A stretch of 64,000 nt of DNA from Pilaira anomala (GCA_025716855.1 JAIXMQ010000072.1:1-64000), one strand, 5' to 3'; positions 49,128-60,580 are shown, numbered from the stretch's first letter. Numbers and translations are program-made. The notes: generated by a model from the letters alone, not told the origin.

Positions 49128-49964
49128 ATGATGGATAAATCATTAACACTAATACAAGATTTACCATTAGATGTACTTATACAAATTTTAGATTATTTTG
49201 GTGAAAAGGAACTTTATGAAATTGGAGTTTGCTGGAAATTTATTTCAAGTACAAGTTTTCAAAGATTGTGGCACACACCAAAATGTAATTCGATAAGACA
49301 ATTAAAGTCGATTTTATGGACATTAAATTCAAAAGATACCATTTACCCATATCATGACTGGATCATGGGCATATACATTTCACTCGAAATGATGCAAACT
49401 ATACCCGAAAATTTATTTCACAATATGCAACATCTAGTCTTGAACATTAAGACATTACAACTTGCCAATGTTCATTTGACCAAGACGACAAGTGAGCTCA
49501 TGACCAACATATTTTTGTCAAGTCATATTCAACAGATTTTAATTGAGAATTGTTCAGTCCCAATTATTTCAAGTCTATCAAGTAGGATTGGGGTATTGGA
49601 TACGAAATTATTAAATCGAATATGTATAAAAGACTGTTATATAACCGATGTGTGGGTCAAACAAGTGGTTTGTTACACACCCAACTTACAATACTTTAGT
49701 TCTCAGAGGTCTGGTTACGTGTCTGACATTACTATCTTGGCCATTGCACAAAGTTGTCCTTTGATCGAGACATTAATTGTTACATTACCGAGACATATCG
49801 TTCAATCAAACACAATCACCTTTCTATCTTTACAGTCTTTAGCTACCTGTACTCATCTTAAAAAATTCGTTTGTCGTGGTCAAGTCAGGATATCAAATCC
49901 AGAATCTGAAGCATGGCTGTATGCTCATTGTCCACAATTAGAACATTGTGATTTATCTTTTTAA
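49128..49964 (+). CDS. F-box/LRR protein
   Basis: Intronless, 278 aa. N-terminal F-box: LIQDLPLDVLIQILDYFGEK, LYEIGVCWKFISSTSFQRLW, the usual LPxEVL...C..W...a...LW layout. LRR-like strands follow (LFHNMQHLVLNIKTLQLANV, CSVPIISSLSSRIGVLDTKL, NRICIKDCYITDVWVKQVV, APS-like CPLIETLIVTLP). Such proteins bind Skp1 through the F-box and select targets of an SCF ubiquitin ligase; the target is unknown. Either ATG at 49128 or the next at 49131 could be used (MMDK). Unlike the F-box gene at 3.5-5.2 kb, this copy is intact. Mucorales genomes carry many such genes. Confidence 0.85.
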   Translation: MMDKSLTLIQDLPLDVLIQILDYFGEKELYEIGVCWKFISSTSFQRLWHTPKCNSIRQLKSILWTLNSKDTIYPYHDWIMGIYISLEMMQTIPENLFHNMQHLVLNIKTLQLANVHLTKTTSELMTNIFLSSHIQQILIENCSVPIISSLSSRIGVLDTKLLNRICIKDCYITDVWVKQVVCYTPNLQYFSSQRSGYVSDITILAIAQSCPLIETLIVTLPRHIVQSNTITFLSLQSLATCTHLKKFVCRGQVRISNPESEAWLYAHCPQLEHCDLSF

Positions 49965-50242
49965 ATAAATGTGCTTCTTAATTTTTAGCCTTTTCTTGTA
50001 CGTTTTTTTTTTTTTTGTTATTGTTATCGCTTAAATTTTTACGAGCTGTGTCATTTCCGTTCATTCGGATCTTTTTACATATTAAAATGCTACAATCAGG
50101 GATTTGTGACCAAAAGGTAACAATAGTATAACAATAAAAAAAAAGGCAGATTTTATTTTTTTTACATTTGTTTTAATGATTGACTCATCACATTCAAAGA
50201 AGTTTAATATATAGTAAATATATTTTGTTATTGTTTGTATAC

Positions 50243-50245
<3 letters not shown>

Positions 50246-50320
<75 letters not shown>

Positions 50321-51198
50321 CAAAACAATTTATTCATGGATTGTAATATGTAAAATGTAACGCTACACTTGTTTTTGAACGACTCTTTAATTTGTGATGA
50401 TAGACGGGATCGTATCATGAAAATGTGTTATCTCAAAAGCTTTCTTTCGTGTAGCCTAAAAAATTGGAAATGGCGTGATAGCACTCAAAAAAATATACTA
50501 TCCAGTTTCTTTTTTTTTTTCTTCGAACAGTGTAAAAGCCAGAAGATATGAGGCTTTAGAACAAGAAGAAATGAAGTCTATAATTTTTAAGTTCTTTTAA
50601 ATAGTTAGAAGCACGGGAAATAACAAAGAAACTATCAAATGTTCAATTTCCCAAACTCTGTTTACGCCCATTTCCTCAGCCTTTTATATTTAACTATTTA
50701 TTTTTATCTCTGACAGCATAAACTTGATATTTTTGGCTTGTACTCTACTTGATCTCTTACGCGTAAATACTGGTTTTTTTTTTTTTTTCGTTGCTACTAT
50801 TTACTTAATAACTAATCTGCCAAAGAAAGAGAGAATTATATTTTGTTTAATGCAGAGCTTTATTTGTTTTTTTTTTCTGATGAGAATGCAGAAATATATG
50901 TATTTTTAAAACTGAAATAACGGAAATCTAATCCAGAAAAACGTCAAAGCGTTACATGTGTTTTCTTTTTACTTATTTGGCAAAGAAAAGCATATGACAC
51001 ATTGAGTTCATTAGCCAATCATAAGATATCATAATAAATTGATAAAGCTTTTTGTATTTCCCAGGGCGTATTAGATGATCAAATTAGATGTTAAATAGAT
51101 GAGATGATAGTATGCTACTATCTTTTCTGTTTTTTTTTATTTTATTTTATATAAAGAGGGATATTTACTTTCTTTTTACTCTTGTTCCTTTCTTTCAT

Positions 51199-51232
<34 letters not shown>

Positions 51233-51360
51233 CTCTACTTATTATACCATACTGTCGCTTTTTCAATCGAATTATAAACCCCACTTTTTTTTTTTTACTA
51301 TATTTCTATACTCATGCATTATCATACTTAATCAACAATAAAAAAAATAACAGCAGTAAC
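50246..51360 (-). repeat. Copy A of a dispersed repeat (at least 1.1 kb) with poly(A) end
   Basis: Starts with a run of 70 T (50246-50315), then a sequence repeated almost exactly at 62927-64000. On the minus strand the unit ends in an AATAAA (50329-50334 on plus) 13 nt before the poly(A), as in a polyadenylated, retroposed transcript. Differences between copies are a few substitutions and homopolymer lengths. No recognisable protein is encoded. Its other end cannot be fixed because copy B runs out of the window. Confidence 0.85.
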
Positions 51361-52033
51361 CACAGCAAAAATAAATTGATACCACAAAAATTAAATGTTA
51401 CCATAACAACTACATATTTGACAAGTAAAATGTACCTGAAAGCTTTAAAAAAAAAGCAGGGAAGATAATAAGATTACTATACTTTAATGTAAATGTTGGG
51501 GAAGGCTCATTCAGAAAACAAAAACCTGCGGAGTCGGACTTGGATGGATTCTTTTTTTTTTTTACACTTTTTTTGCCTGTTTCCCTGACGAATTATTTAA
51601 TCATTCGTGTTCGATTTGAGGATAAACGATATAGAGATAAAGAAAAAAAAAAGGTTTAATTTAGTATACGTTTAGTTATTTATTTGGAAAGGTTAAATGA
51701 AGTAGGATGGCATTATATTGTCGTTTTTGACGGCAGAAAGGACAGAGATAGAGTTAAATAAAATATGGGGAAAGAGGGGATCGACTAAATAAAAGTAAAA
51801 TGCAGCCCATGATATTTTTTTTTTTTTATTCCTTTTCTCCTTTAAGGTGTATTCTCTTTTAATGTTCTCCGCAAGAGATAATTAAAAAATGAAGAACCGC
51901 TTCTTTTTCTCTATTGCTGTTGTTTCTTAAGAAAAAAATAACGTAAACCCTTTATTTTCAAAAGCAAATTATGGAAAAGACTAAATTTATATATAATACA
52001 AGTTTTCTTTATTTTTGTAAGTAGGGTATAATA
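51361..52033. other. Gene-free AT-rich stretch
   Basis: Between repeat copy A and the palindrome. No coding frame or RNA gene seen. The true left end of repeat A may lie within the first part. Confidence 0.5.
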
Positions 52034-52097
52034 TATTAGTGGGTTTCATTTCTAGTCGTCCCAAAAGTGGGACGACTAGAAATGAAACCCACTAATA
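52034..52097. repeat. Perfect 64-nt palindrome (30-bp arms, 4-nt loop)
   Basis: Arms TATTAGTGGGTTTC...CGTCCCA and the exact complement, with loop AAAG. No mismatch in 30 bp. It starts and ends TA, so it could be a very short mariner-type MITE with the TA target duplication at its ends, or a tight hairpin in a transcript. Confidence 0.9.
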
Positions 52098-52109
52098 CAA
52101 TAAAGCTGG

Positions 52110-52378
52110 GAAATCTTGGTTAATTAGAAATATAAATGGTGATTATAAAAAACAATTTGGAGAATACTAAAATAGAAATTGGTAAAAGTCTAAAAAATAA
52201 TTGATTTAAATTTCAAATTGACACAATTGAAAGATAGCTTTAATAAAAAAAAAATCACACTAGTTACTATTTTGTAATCTTTTAAGAACGAACTTTTCAA
52301 ATGTAAAAACGAACTTTCGGCGACAAAAGTAATCTTAGTACTTTGGAAAATGGACTTTGGGGGTAGAGTTGCTGTATA
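52110..52378. repeat. Left arm of a large inverted repeat
   Basis: Reads AAATCTTGGTTAATTAG, then ATAAATGGTGATTATAAA, GGAGAATACTAAAATAG and CACACTAGTTACTATTTTG. Inverse copies in the same order lie at 62858 down to about 62716, continuing at 61659 down to 61562. The inner end (ACTTTGGGGGTAGAG) also matches but with a small indel. Confidence 0.8.
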
Positions 52379-52619
52379 CTCATCACATCATATATTGCAG
52401 CAGTTACATAATAATGTTTAAGAATAAATTTTTGATCTGCAGAAAATGTTACATGGTTCGCATGTAGCATGGAATCCCATGCATGTACCTGATATAAAAT
52501 CTACGCGATGTTGCTTTGGTGCCGGTCTAAATGCTTTTTTGTTTATATATTCAAAAAATAAATAATTGTAAAGTAAAAATATGAAGTATAGGAGGTATAA
52601 GTGTAACAAGAGAATTCTA

Positions 52620-54450
52620 TATAATCCAATCCTTTGTAACTGTCTTGAATACATGGTGGCCCATTAATTTTGCAACAAGATCACTCATAGTTTCCTAGTT
52701 CGACAATGGCTTCAATGGAGCCTGCTGCATAAGTCTGCCAATAAATTTGAATTTTTGCACTAAGCCTTTCTTTTACTGATCGCATCTTCATCTACCATTG
52801 TTTCACCACCCTTTGTAATTTGACAAAGCTCATCAAAATTTTTGTGCCATAAAATAGCTTGGCGTTGTTGTAATAGTTTTCGAGCAATTTATACTGAAGG
52901 GAGAGAAGTTGGGAGTGATGACTTTGTACGAAGTGAACCTGACAAGGTGATTCATAATTTTCTTGCGGACTTCGGTAGAAATGAAAGTTTGTATAGTTAA
53001 TAAATTCTCAACTCACTATAAATGTGCTGTTCATGCTCTAGTATTTGACCATACACTTGGATAGGAAAAGCGTCCTTAGTGATGCGTGGTTCCATTTGAG
53101 CCAATCCAAGCATTTGACAAGCAAGCTGATGTTGTCTTCTAAAAATTGTCGTATGGAGTCGACAATCAAGCCAACACATATGTATAGCGATGTTATTGAG
53201 TATTTTCTTGAGAAACCAGAAAGGCGACTTTTGAAAACTGAATACCTGTAGCAATGAGTAAACCAGACAAGTGCTTTTGAAGCATTTTTTGAGCCCAAAC
53301 TGGCCAGAGTAATTGATCTATAATGAGCACTGCCAAAATAGCAAATGTAGATGTCAAGGTTCTTTTTCAGACTGGGGTAAAAAGATATTCTTTATTAAGG
53401 TCAACAATAAAATAAAACCAGTTCGAGGGTACTTGCAGGCTAAAAAACAGAACCACATGTATTTAAAATACAAGAGTTAAAATTCTGAACATGTAAGGTC
53501 TTTCATTTTAATAAACAGATGTATCCGGCAACAGCACCAATAATCGTGGCTAAAAGATGAAACAAGCGTTGAAGTGCAGTAGATCCCACAGTGAAATTAA
53601 ATGCAACCATTGCGGAAAGTAAACCCCATTGACCATGGTTATTCTGCGTAAAAACTTATAGAGTTATTAACAATTACCACTGAAATTGTATGCATAATTA
53701 CATTATAAAGCTCATTTACTGCAGGGAATCTAGGACGCCATGTCCTGAACAGTCGATTGCATGTCCACCTTCATATAAGTCGTACTATCAAATACTAAAA
53801 TAAAGTAGGATTAGTAATATACGAATCAGCCATAAACATTGTGTTAGTCATTTAGTACCTGAAGCTTCAATAGATGAAACAAAGAATACAATCTGCCTTA
53901 TATACACAGGTGGTATCGGAGAAGTGTCTTAAACCTCTTTACCCTATATAAAAGGCACTGTCAAAATGAAGTGATCGTTTCCTGGAACCACCCAAGAAAG
54001 ACCGTTTCCAGCCTTCATTTAATATGCCTGGAAGCATATCTAGGACGCCATGTCCTGAACAGTCGATTGCATGTCCACCTTCATATAAGTCGTACTATCA
54101 AATACTAAAATAAAGTAGGATTAGTAATATACGAATCAGCCATAAACATTGTGTTAGTCATTTAGTACCTGAAGCTTCAATAGATGAAACAAAGAATACA
54201 ATCTGCCTTATATACACAGGTGGTATCGGAGAAGTGTCTTAAACCTCTTTACCCTATATAAAAGGCACTGTCAAAATGAAGTGATCGTTTCCTGGAACCA
54301 CCCAAGAAAGACCGTTTCCAGCCTTCATTTAATATGCCTGGAAGCATATCTAGGACGCCATGTCCTGAACAGTCGATTGCATGTCCACCTTCATATAAAT
54401 CGTACTATCAAATACTAAAATAAAGTAGGATTAGTAATATATGTATCCTG
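52620..54450 (-). pseudogene. Decayed aromatic-acid-exporter/FUSC-like membrane protein gene
   Basis: Read on minus: AGTATTTGATAGTACG... gives VFDSTTYMKVDMQSTVQDMA after an intron. RFPAVNELYN joins across a 59-nt intron (GTAATT to CGCAG) to NNHGQWGLLSAMVAFNFTVG then STALQRLFHLLATIIGAV, the W-G-x-x-S...VG-x-T...R-x-x-x-T-x-x-GA pattern of FUSC/ArAE transporters. Further on LGLAQMEPRITKDAFPIQVY, LSGSLRTKSSLPTSLPS and IARKLLQQRQAILW match the C-terminal cytosolic part of the fungal DUF2421/BRE4-like members. Stops and frameshifts throughout, plus a 310-bp tandem duplication of one exon-intron unit. Dead copy; family assignment from motifs. Confidence 0.65.
53729..54441. repeat. 310-bp tandem repeat, about 2.3 copies
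   Basis: Units start at 53731, 54041 and 54351 (TAGGACGCCATGTCC), period exactly 310. The copies are nearly identical; the third breaks off at about 54441. Each full unit spans part of an exon, an intron (GTACTA...TTTTAG on minus) and part of the next exon of the transporter pseudogene. Confidence 0.95.
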
Positions 54451-54839
54451 ATGGTACTTTTGTCATCCTCTTAATTATCTTATCGCAAAAGCAATGAAAA
54501 TAGAAAGTGGAGCATAACCTTTTACTATGCATATAAGAGGTGGTATACCCACTGAATGAATGCTAGATTTATATTGTCATAAAAGCATATCTTTATGCTA
54601 GGGGAAAAAAGTTGGTAAAACTGGTAGTCATATAAATAAACAAAGAAATGAGATGAAAAAATGATGAGGTACACTTCGGATGACGTATCTGGTTCATTTT
54701 AATATTTTTATAATCCAAATTTTATTTAGATTTTAAAAGTCACATGTCATGAGAGAGGGAGGAAATATGTAAAAAATAAATATAAATATAAAATATGCTA
54801 TGAGATTAGAGAGACGGTAGTAAGCTACCGGGGAGTTAA

Positions 54840-55793
54840 AGGTGGTGCGGTATATTAGACAATGTTGAAAGGTAGATAAGTTAATCTTGACTCAAAGTTG
54901 TCGAGATTAGCTTGGTTGAGGTATTGAGAATATATTTTGATGACTGTGTTCACGACATGGTCCGGAACAAAAGGGACATCACCAAATATAAATCGCCAGT
55001 AATGTAACCAAATGGCTTCCAAAATGGATCTGAAGAAGAAGGCTGGAGGGAGAGGGGAGTGAAAGAAAGGTGGAAACTTGTAAGAATACAGAGTAACATC
55101 TACTTGAGTGGGAGAGAGCAAATGGAGGCGAGTCTGACGTGGAAAGATATACACATGAAGGATTTCTTCCAGATTTGCCATACTCGTTGGCAGAAAATGA
55201 ACATATGTTCAGGGCTTTGTAAGGATTAGGGTGTACAGAGAGGGCAGAGGGGTGATTGTACTATATGTGACATATAGCGATGAGTGACAACCCGTGTATT
55301 GATCTTGTTATGTAGGAGTTGAAACCAGATATTTTTTCACTCTGAAGTTGTGGCGGGTCTTCCAAAATTTAAGCCATAGAAATTCCGATATACGATCAAC
55401 GGTAGGGTGACCAACGATCATTAAAGATAGTAGTTCAGTACGATGGATCTTTTTATTGAACCTAGCAGGCGCGAAATGTTCACTACATGACTTGTTGAGG
55501 GCGAATGAAGTCAATGGAGGAGGTGAGGAGTTGGGAGCAACACTAGTCGAAGGCTGAAGTAGGGACCCGAAGGAAGAATAAAATTGAATTTGCTGATTGA
55601 AAAAGCAATCACGGAATTTATAACCTAGACGAGGGAACAGCCGTAGAGGATCTCCTGGTAAACGGAAGAGCAATTGTTGTTGTAGTGGGTCATACCGGAA
55701 AAAGTCTTTTACGAAAACCGCTTTATATGATGAGTATTGGATAGGGCAGTCATCAGATGAAGAAAACCATATATCATTCAAATAAAATTCCAA
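54840..55793 (-). pseudogene. Non-LTR retrotransposon (LINE) 3' remnant
   Basis: A first open frame (55308-55793) ends in WLKFWKTRHNFRVKKY. After a frameshift the minus strand gives LHNKINTRVVTHRYMSHIVQ, PLCPLC, and then EHMFIFCQRVWQIWKKSF, i.e. the C-P-L-C ... E-H-x-F-x-x-C ... W zinc-binding segment at the end of LINE ORF2 reverse transcriptases, followed by helical sequence (FFRSILEAIWLHYWRFIFGD). The reverse transcriptase and endonuclease domains are not present. Sequence further right (to about 56.1 kb) may belong to it but is not recognisable. Confidence 0.6.
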
Positions 55794-56135
55794 GATGGCA
55801 GTTTTTTTTTTTTTTTGCTTCTTGTAAAAAAAGCAATGGCTTATTTAAGAGGCGGGCGCAAGTTAAATTAATAATTATAAGTAAACGAGGTTTTTTTTTT
55901 TTTTAACTAGGAATAGGGAATGAGATAACGAAAAAGGAATTGAATAATAAGATTCTGAATAGGGGAACAGTTAAGAGGGAAGTCAGGACCTTATTACAGC
56001 CTTGAGTGAACGCGGTCCTCTTCTAGGTGGGAGCTAATATCATGTTTGGTTTGTAGGTAGATAACTTGACCAAGGAAAGAAGTAAAGTCAAAAGAGCTTC
56101 GAAAGCGGCTTGCATAGTTTTTTAATACACAATAC

Positions 56136-56165
56136 GGCTATTCTCAAGTAGGATTTTTGCCCTGG
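56136..56165 (+). repeat. 30-bp direct repeat, left copy
   Basis: GGCTATTCTCAAGTAGG...GCCCTGG, identical to 58513-58542 and in the same orientation. The two copies bracket the Harbinger gene pair. Similarity continues a little (ACTGAG) after a 5-bp gap. Confidence 0.9.
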
Positions 56166-56259
56166 CTTGGACTGAGCTGTGATGCACCATTTCAACTAAT
56201 TCCAGCAAACTTTATCTTTTGTACCTTTTTCCTTTTTTAAAAATAAAATTAATATTATT

Positions 56260-57561
56260 ATGAATTCTGAATTAATCAAATCTCAAAAAGAGAAAATGTT
56301 TTATATTGTTAAATGTATACCGCTTCTACTTAAGCAACTGGAAGACGATAAAAACGTAGGACTCCTTAATGCATTGAAGATTGTTTTTGAGGAATATCGT
56401 CAATCATTGTTAGATACGATCAATATTGTTTCTGGAGTAATGTCCACCGAGTTTGAAGAAGACGTCTTCCAGCCAAGTCCAATACACTTTAGACTTGTTA
56501 AAAATTAGGGGTGCTGGACATACATTCATGATAATCTAAGAGACGATGATAAAACACAAAGTTATATGGCCCATTGCAGAATAAAAACGGTAACATTCCA
56601 TAGCCTTGCCCAAATCTTGGATGAGCATCCAGCATTTATATTGAAATCAAACAACAGTACACCAACATACATGCAAGTAGCAGTTGTTGTATGGAGATTT
56701 GACAATTGCCATTTTGGATACATAATGATGGAAGCAGCATTGGGATTTAGCCAAGGATCTTTGTTCAACTTTACTGAAAGATTCCTCGAGGCAGTAAATG
56801 ACAAACTAGGTCATTTAGTTTCTTGGCCTTTTACTGAATATGAGTTTAGAGATGTAAAGAACAAATTCGAATATCCCTACCCCAATGACAGAACTATTAG
56901 AAGACTTCCAAATGTTATCGGGGTTGTTGATGGCAAGTTGGTCGTTATTCATAGACCAAAAGTCACCTCCGAGAGCTATAGGGATCGTAAGTCAAATCTT
57001 TCAGTAAACCTGACAGCTGTCGTTACTTTTGATTGTAAGTTTAGCTACGTATATGCTTGTGAGAGTGGAAGATGTCATGACGCCCATATATTCAACGTAT
57101 GTGACCTTTCGACAATGCTACAAGATCCCCAGAGATACTTTTTCGAAGATGCTTATTTGCTGGGAGATTCAGACTACCCACTGAGCTACCATTTGATAAC
57201 CCCCTTTTCTCAATTGGAATCAAACGTTGACCCAGAAAAGGCAAGATTCAGTGCAATGCGACAGGTTGTAGAAAGAGCATTTGGGATTCTTGTGAAGAGA
57301 TGGAGGTTTCTATAGAAATACGTATTTATCTTGGATCAATTAAGGTTAGTCAAGATCATTAATGCCAGTTTTATCTTGCATAACTTCTGCATTAATGCTA
57401 AGGATACAATTGAAATATCGGATGAAGAAATTGTAGAATTAGCTCTTCAACAAACAACCTCTGATCGCACAGCTTTCATGGCAGCTAACCCATTAGACAG
57501 ATCTGCTGGAGCTCGTCGAAGAGACTTGCTGAAAAGCTATGTCAATACCGTCTTAAACTAG
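56260..57561 (+). pseudogene. PIF/Harbinger transposase with two in-frame TAG codons
   Basis: One reading frame, otherwise open over 1.3 kb, broken only by TAG at 56506-56508 and 57313-57315. DDE_Tnp_4 motifs: LPNVIGVVDGKLVVIHRP (first Asp), LLGDSDYPLSYHLITPF (second Asp), RQVVERAFGILVKRWRFL (Glu) and the end INASFILHNFCI. N-terminal part has a helix-rich region, then FTERFLEAVNDKLGHLVSWP. PIF/Harbinger transposases act with a Myb-like partner, which lies next to it on the other strand. Both breaks could come from CAG or AAG codons. Translation through UAG is unlikely but not excluded. Confidence 0.85.
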
Positions 57562-57667
57562 TTGTTTTAAGAAAAAAAAATGATGTATTTATTTAAAAAA
57601 AAATTATTATAAGCCCTTTCTCGTAATGTCAAAAAACTCTTCTCATCAGAATCAACAAGCTGAACAA

Positions 57668-58375
57668 CAAGAGACTTGCTCATAATTCCTCAAGCTTGCT
57701 TGTCATGTTTTCAGTTATATTCTTCATCTAATCCAAGGCTTCATCTCTTGACTTCAAGCGAGTTACCTCCTCCCTCTCATCTTGAACTGAGGTTCTTGCT
57801 TTCTTTTGTTTTTTTCTCTTTTGCAGAGAAAGCAGAAGAGGTGTAAGGGACAGAAGGAGCGGAAGGGGTAGAGGCAGAGGTAGAGTCAGAGGTAGAAGAA
57901 TCGCCAGACAAGTCAAGATCCTGCTGTTCTTCGTCATCATCTCGAACAGTATAGCATCTTTCGAGAAAGCTATATACCGCCTTTGGATGGAGCTGGGATC
58001 CTCATGAAGAAACTCATGCATTTTCATAAGGTGTCTACCAATTGGACCACCACCGGAACTAGTCGACTTGATGCTATCTTTTTTAATTTGATACGGACCC
58101 CTCATAGCAAGCCATTTATCATTAAGGCCTTTTCGGTTCTGATTACACCTTCGTTACTGGGAATAGCCTCTTGGCGCTCGTTGTACCTAGCAGTTAACTC
58201 GGTATAATGTGTCTTGTTGATTTAAATTCTGTTTGGCGAGAGAACATTTCCACTCTTATTGATTATCAAGTAATAGCTCTCATACAACTCTGCAATATGC
58301 ATCATATCATCCTTAGTGTAATGCTTAGTGCATATCGTGTCATCTGTTTCTACTTTCCTCTTTCCTTTATGTCCG
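57668..58375 (-). pseudogene. Harbinger-associated Myb/SANT-like protein, decayed
   Basis: Read on minus: KHYTKDDMMHIAELYESYY, a TAA, then THYTELTARYNERQEAIPSN, RTEKALNDKWLAMRGPYQ: the trihelix/SANT pattern (RT...L..KW..L) of the second Harbinger protein. GGGPIGRHLMKMHEFLHEDP follows, then after a frameshift KAVYSFLERCYTV with an acidic-Ser tract, a second frameshift, and a terminal coiled coil (REEVTRLKSRDEALD, TAG, MKNITENMTSKLEEL). Convergent with the transposase, the usual arrangement in these elements. At least two frameshifts and two internal stops. Confidence 0.65.
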
Positions 58376-58512
58376 AAATATCTTTATTCATATATTATAT
58401 CCGAAATCCAATTAGTATAGATATCCCCAAAGTTTTATTCAATAAAAAGATTATTCAAGTTTTAATTAAGAAAATAGAAAGTACTCTTTTTATTTTTAGT
58501 TCTTTATATTTA

Positions 58513-58542
58513 GGCTATTCTCAAGTAGGATTTTTGCCCTGG
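58513..58542 (+). repeat. 30-bp direct repeat, right copy
   Basis: Same sequence and orientation as 56136-56165. Confidence 0.9.
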
Positions 58543-58959
58543 ACTGAGTTAAAATGTTGAGTTGCCTTAAAAGGGCATTTGTGGGGTAAAAAGTCCAGGG
58601 AACTTTTTCTTCTAATTTGACGAAAGAACTTTCGTTTGACATTTTTTTTTATTTGATATTTTTTTATTTAATTTGACATCTCCTTTTATCTTTTTTAAAT
58701 AAAATTATTTTTACAACGGAACAACAATTAATTCAAGTAACTCAAAAGAAAGAATCTCAAACAAAGAAGCCATACAGACATAAAGTAATTAACGGGCATA
58801 ATAATACTGAAGGAATAAGAGCAAGACCGAAAAAGGAAAAAGAAACATAGACGTGACTTGACAAACGTCACATAGTTTAATAAAAACTTAATTTACAAAA
58901 AAAAAAAAAAAAAAAATTCATAACGTTCAATCTAAACAACATTAAATCTTTCTGGTAAC
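58543..58959. other. Presumed promoter region of the 511-aa gene
   Basis: AT-rich, with poly-A (58897-58916) about 45 bp before the start codon. No coding frame. Confidence 0.45.
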
Positions 58960-60580
58960 ATGAGCGATTCTAATACCAAATGGGTTCTCTCGAACTATAA
59001 ATCTGGCACTCAATTTCCAGCACTAGGCTTCGCGAAACACTCTCGGTGTGAAGACTGGTCATCATGCGTTTCGTCATTTCGTGTTGCGTTGAATGATATT
59101 GCGCAGCTGAAGCTTCATAAAAAAGACGATCATAGAGACTGTATACTTTGGGCTAGAAATGCGCGACGTAAGCCGGAAAAGGTAAGGAAACCTAGTATAT
59201 TTATGGCATTGCCTATATTAATAGTGACTCAATATCTAGACCCTGAACACCATACTTGTCAAACAGTATTTTTATTTAAAAGCTCGAGAAAAATTTATGG
59301 TGAACAAGAGCTTCCTTAAGCAGACGATGAAAAATAAGACAATCGAGAATGAAATTGCGCTGCTAGAATCTCAAGCTCCAGAATCTCAAGTCCCAGAATT
59401 TAATACCCTAAGTAGTCCAGTTGTTGAAGAGCATAATGCAGAATTTGAAGCAATGTTTAAGAAATTGGATAACTCTTTAAAATGGTTTCTCTCTACTGGG
59501 AAGTGCGTAGACGACGAATTATTCGTATTTGGGATTCAATGTTCTGCAGATCATCCTAGCAGGTCGCTGATTATAGACCCGTATGACGAGAATTATGCGC
59601 AGTACAATATTTTCACACCAGAGGAACTCGAAGAAATCAAGCTATACCAAAAAAAACCAATGCCACTCCCGACAAAAGAATTCAAAGCCTTTTTAAACAG
59701 TTATAATCACGACTCCTCACAAAAAATTCGTACTGCATTAGGTGCGAATCATCAATTTCATGCTGATTACGACAAAGATATAAACGCAGACAAAGATTGG
59801 GTCAACTACGTGGTACATTCGTTAGTCAGGGAATATGAATTCGGAAATATGGATCGTCAACACACTGAAGCCTGGTATCAATCTCACATTTGGTCAATGA
59901 TAGAGTCCTGTTTCGACAAGGTCAAAGGGATCGAGGCTGTGACAGGTGAAAGCGCTAGCCTTGGTAGCAAAAGAAGAATGAATCAAAATCGCACCCCAAC
60001 AGCAATCAACAACATGTCTCGTCTCGCCTACGGTCATAAATGTGATCTTGTGTTCCGGCAATATGATCATGGCCACAACTTACCATTGGAGTTTGGTGGT
60101 AGTGAGGCAAAACCCAAAATTGAAGAAGATTATGGCACCAATTTCATGAAGGAAGGATTGATTAAACTGCCTAGAATGCTCAAAGACATGATGGATGCAT
60201 TGCTTAAAGAGATTGGCTATGACAACCGATCAACTGCGATTCGTACTGTTGGTATTTTACATTCCGGATTGTCGTGTACCATGGTCGAATTAGATAGACC
60301 TACTACTTATGTTTCTCGTGTTTCCCGTAGCAAAAAGATTGAGATCAGCAACAAAATAGAAAAATTTGGTTCGACGGTATTACCCGCCATCTTATCTTCT
60401 TGGGTTTGTTGCGAGATTGTGAAAGATGTGCTGAATGTTGTTGTGAATACCCCCCATGCAGATAATAACGATGATTTTTCTTGGCTTGATACCTGTTTAG
60501 AGAGGCCCTTACTGCCTTCAATGCCCGCCACCTCCTCCTCAAGTGAAACAAGCCGAAAGAAGCAAAAAAGTCGAGTGTAA
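58960..60580 (+). CDS. Hypothetical 511-aa protein, putative PD-(D/E)XK-like core (intact)
   Basis: Two exons: 58960-59181 and 59267-60580. The 85-nt intron (GTAAGG...AACAG) keeps phase 0 and restores one long frame of 511 aa. N-terminal part has Cys/His residues (HSRCEDWSSC, then HKKDDHRDC) that could bind zinc. The middle is helical and acidic. At about residues 310-335 comes KCDLVFRQYDHGHNLPLEF followed by GGSEAKPK, a D-x(n)-E-x-G-x-E-A-K pattern compatible with a PD-(D/E)XK-type nuclease core. The C-terminal strands (AIRTVGILHSGLSCTMVELD, TTYVSRVSRSKKIEI) are shared in style with the partial gene at 1-467. Ends in a basic KKQKSRV. No named family recognised; nuclease activity is an inference. 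It is the only undamaged frame in this graveyard. Confidence 0.65.

Noticed and set aside
50369..51468. Several frames of 60-118 aa inside repeat copy A
   Set aside because: Rich in Phe runs from T tracts, partly altered in copy B by tract length changes, no motif; not treated as genes.
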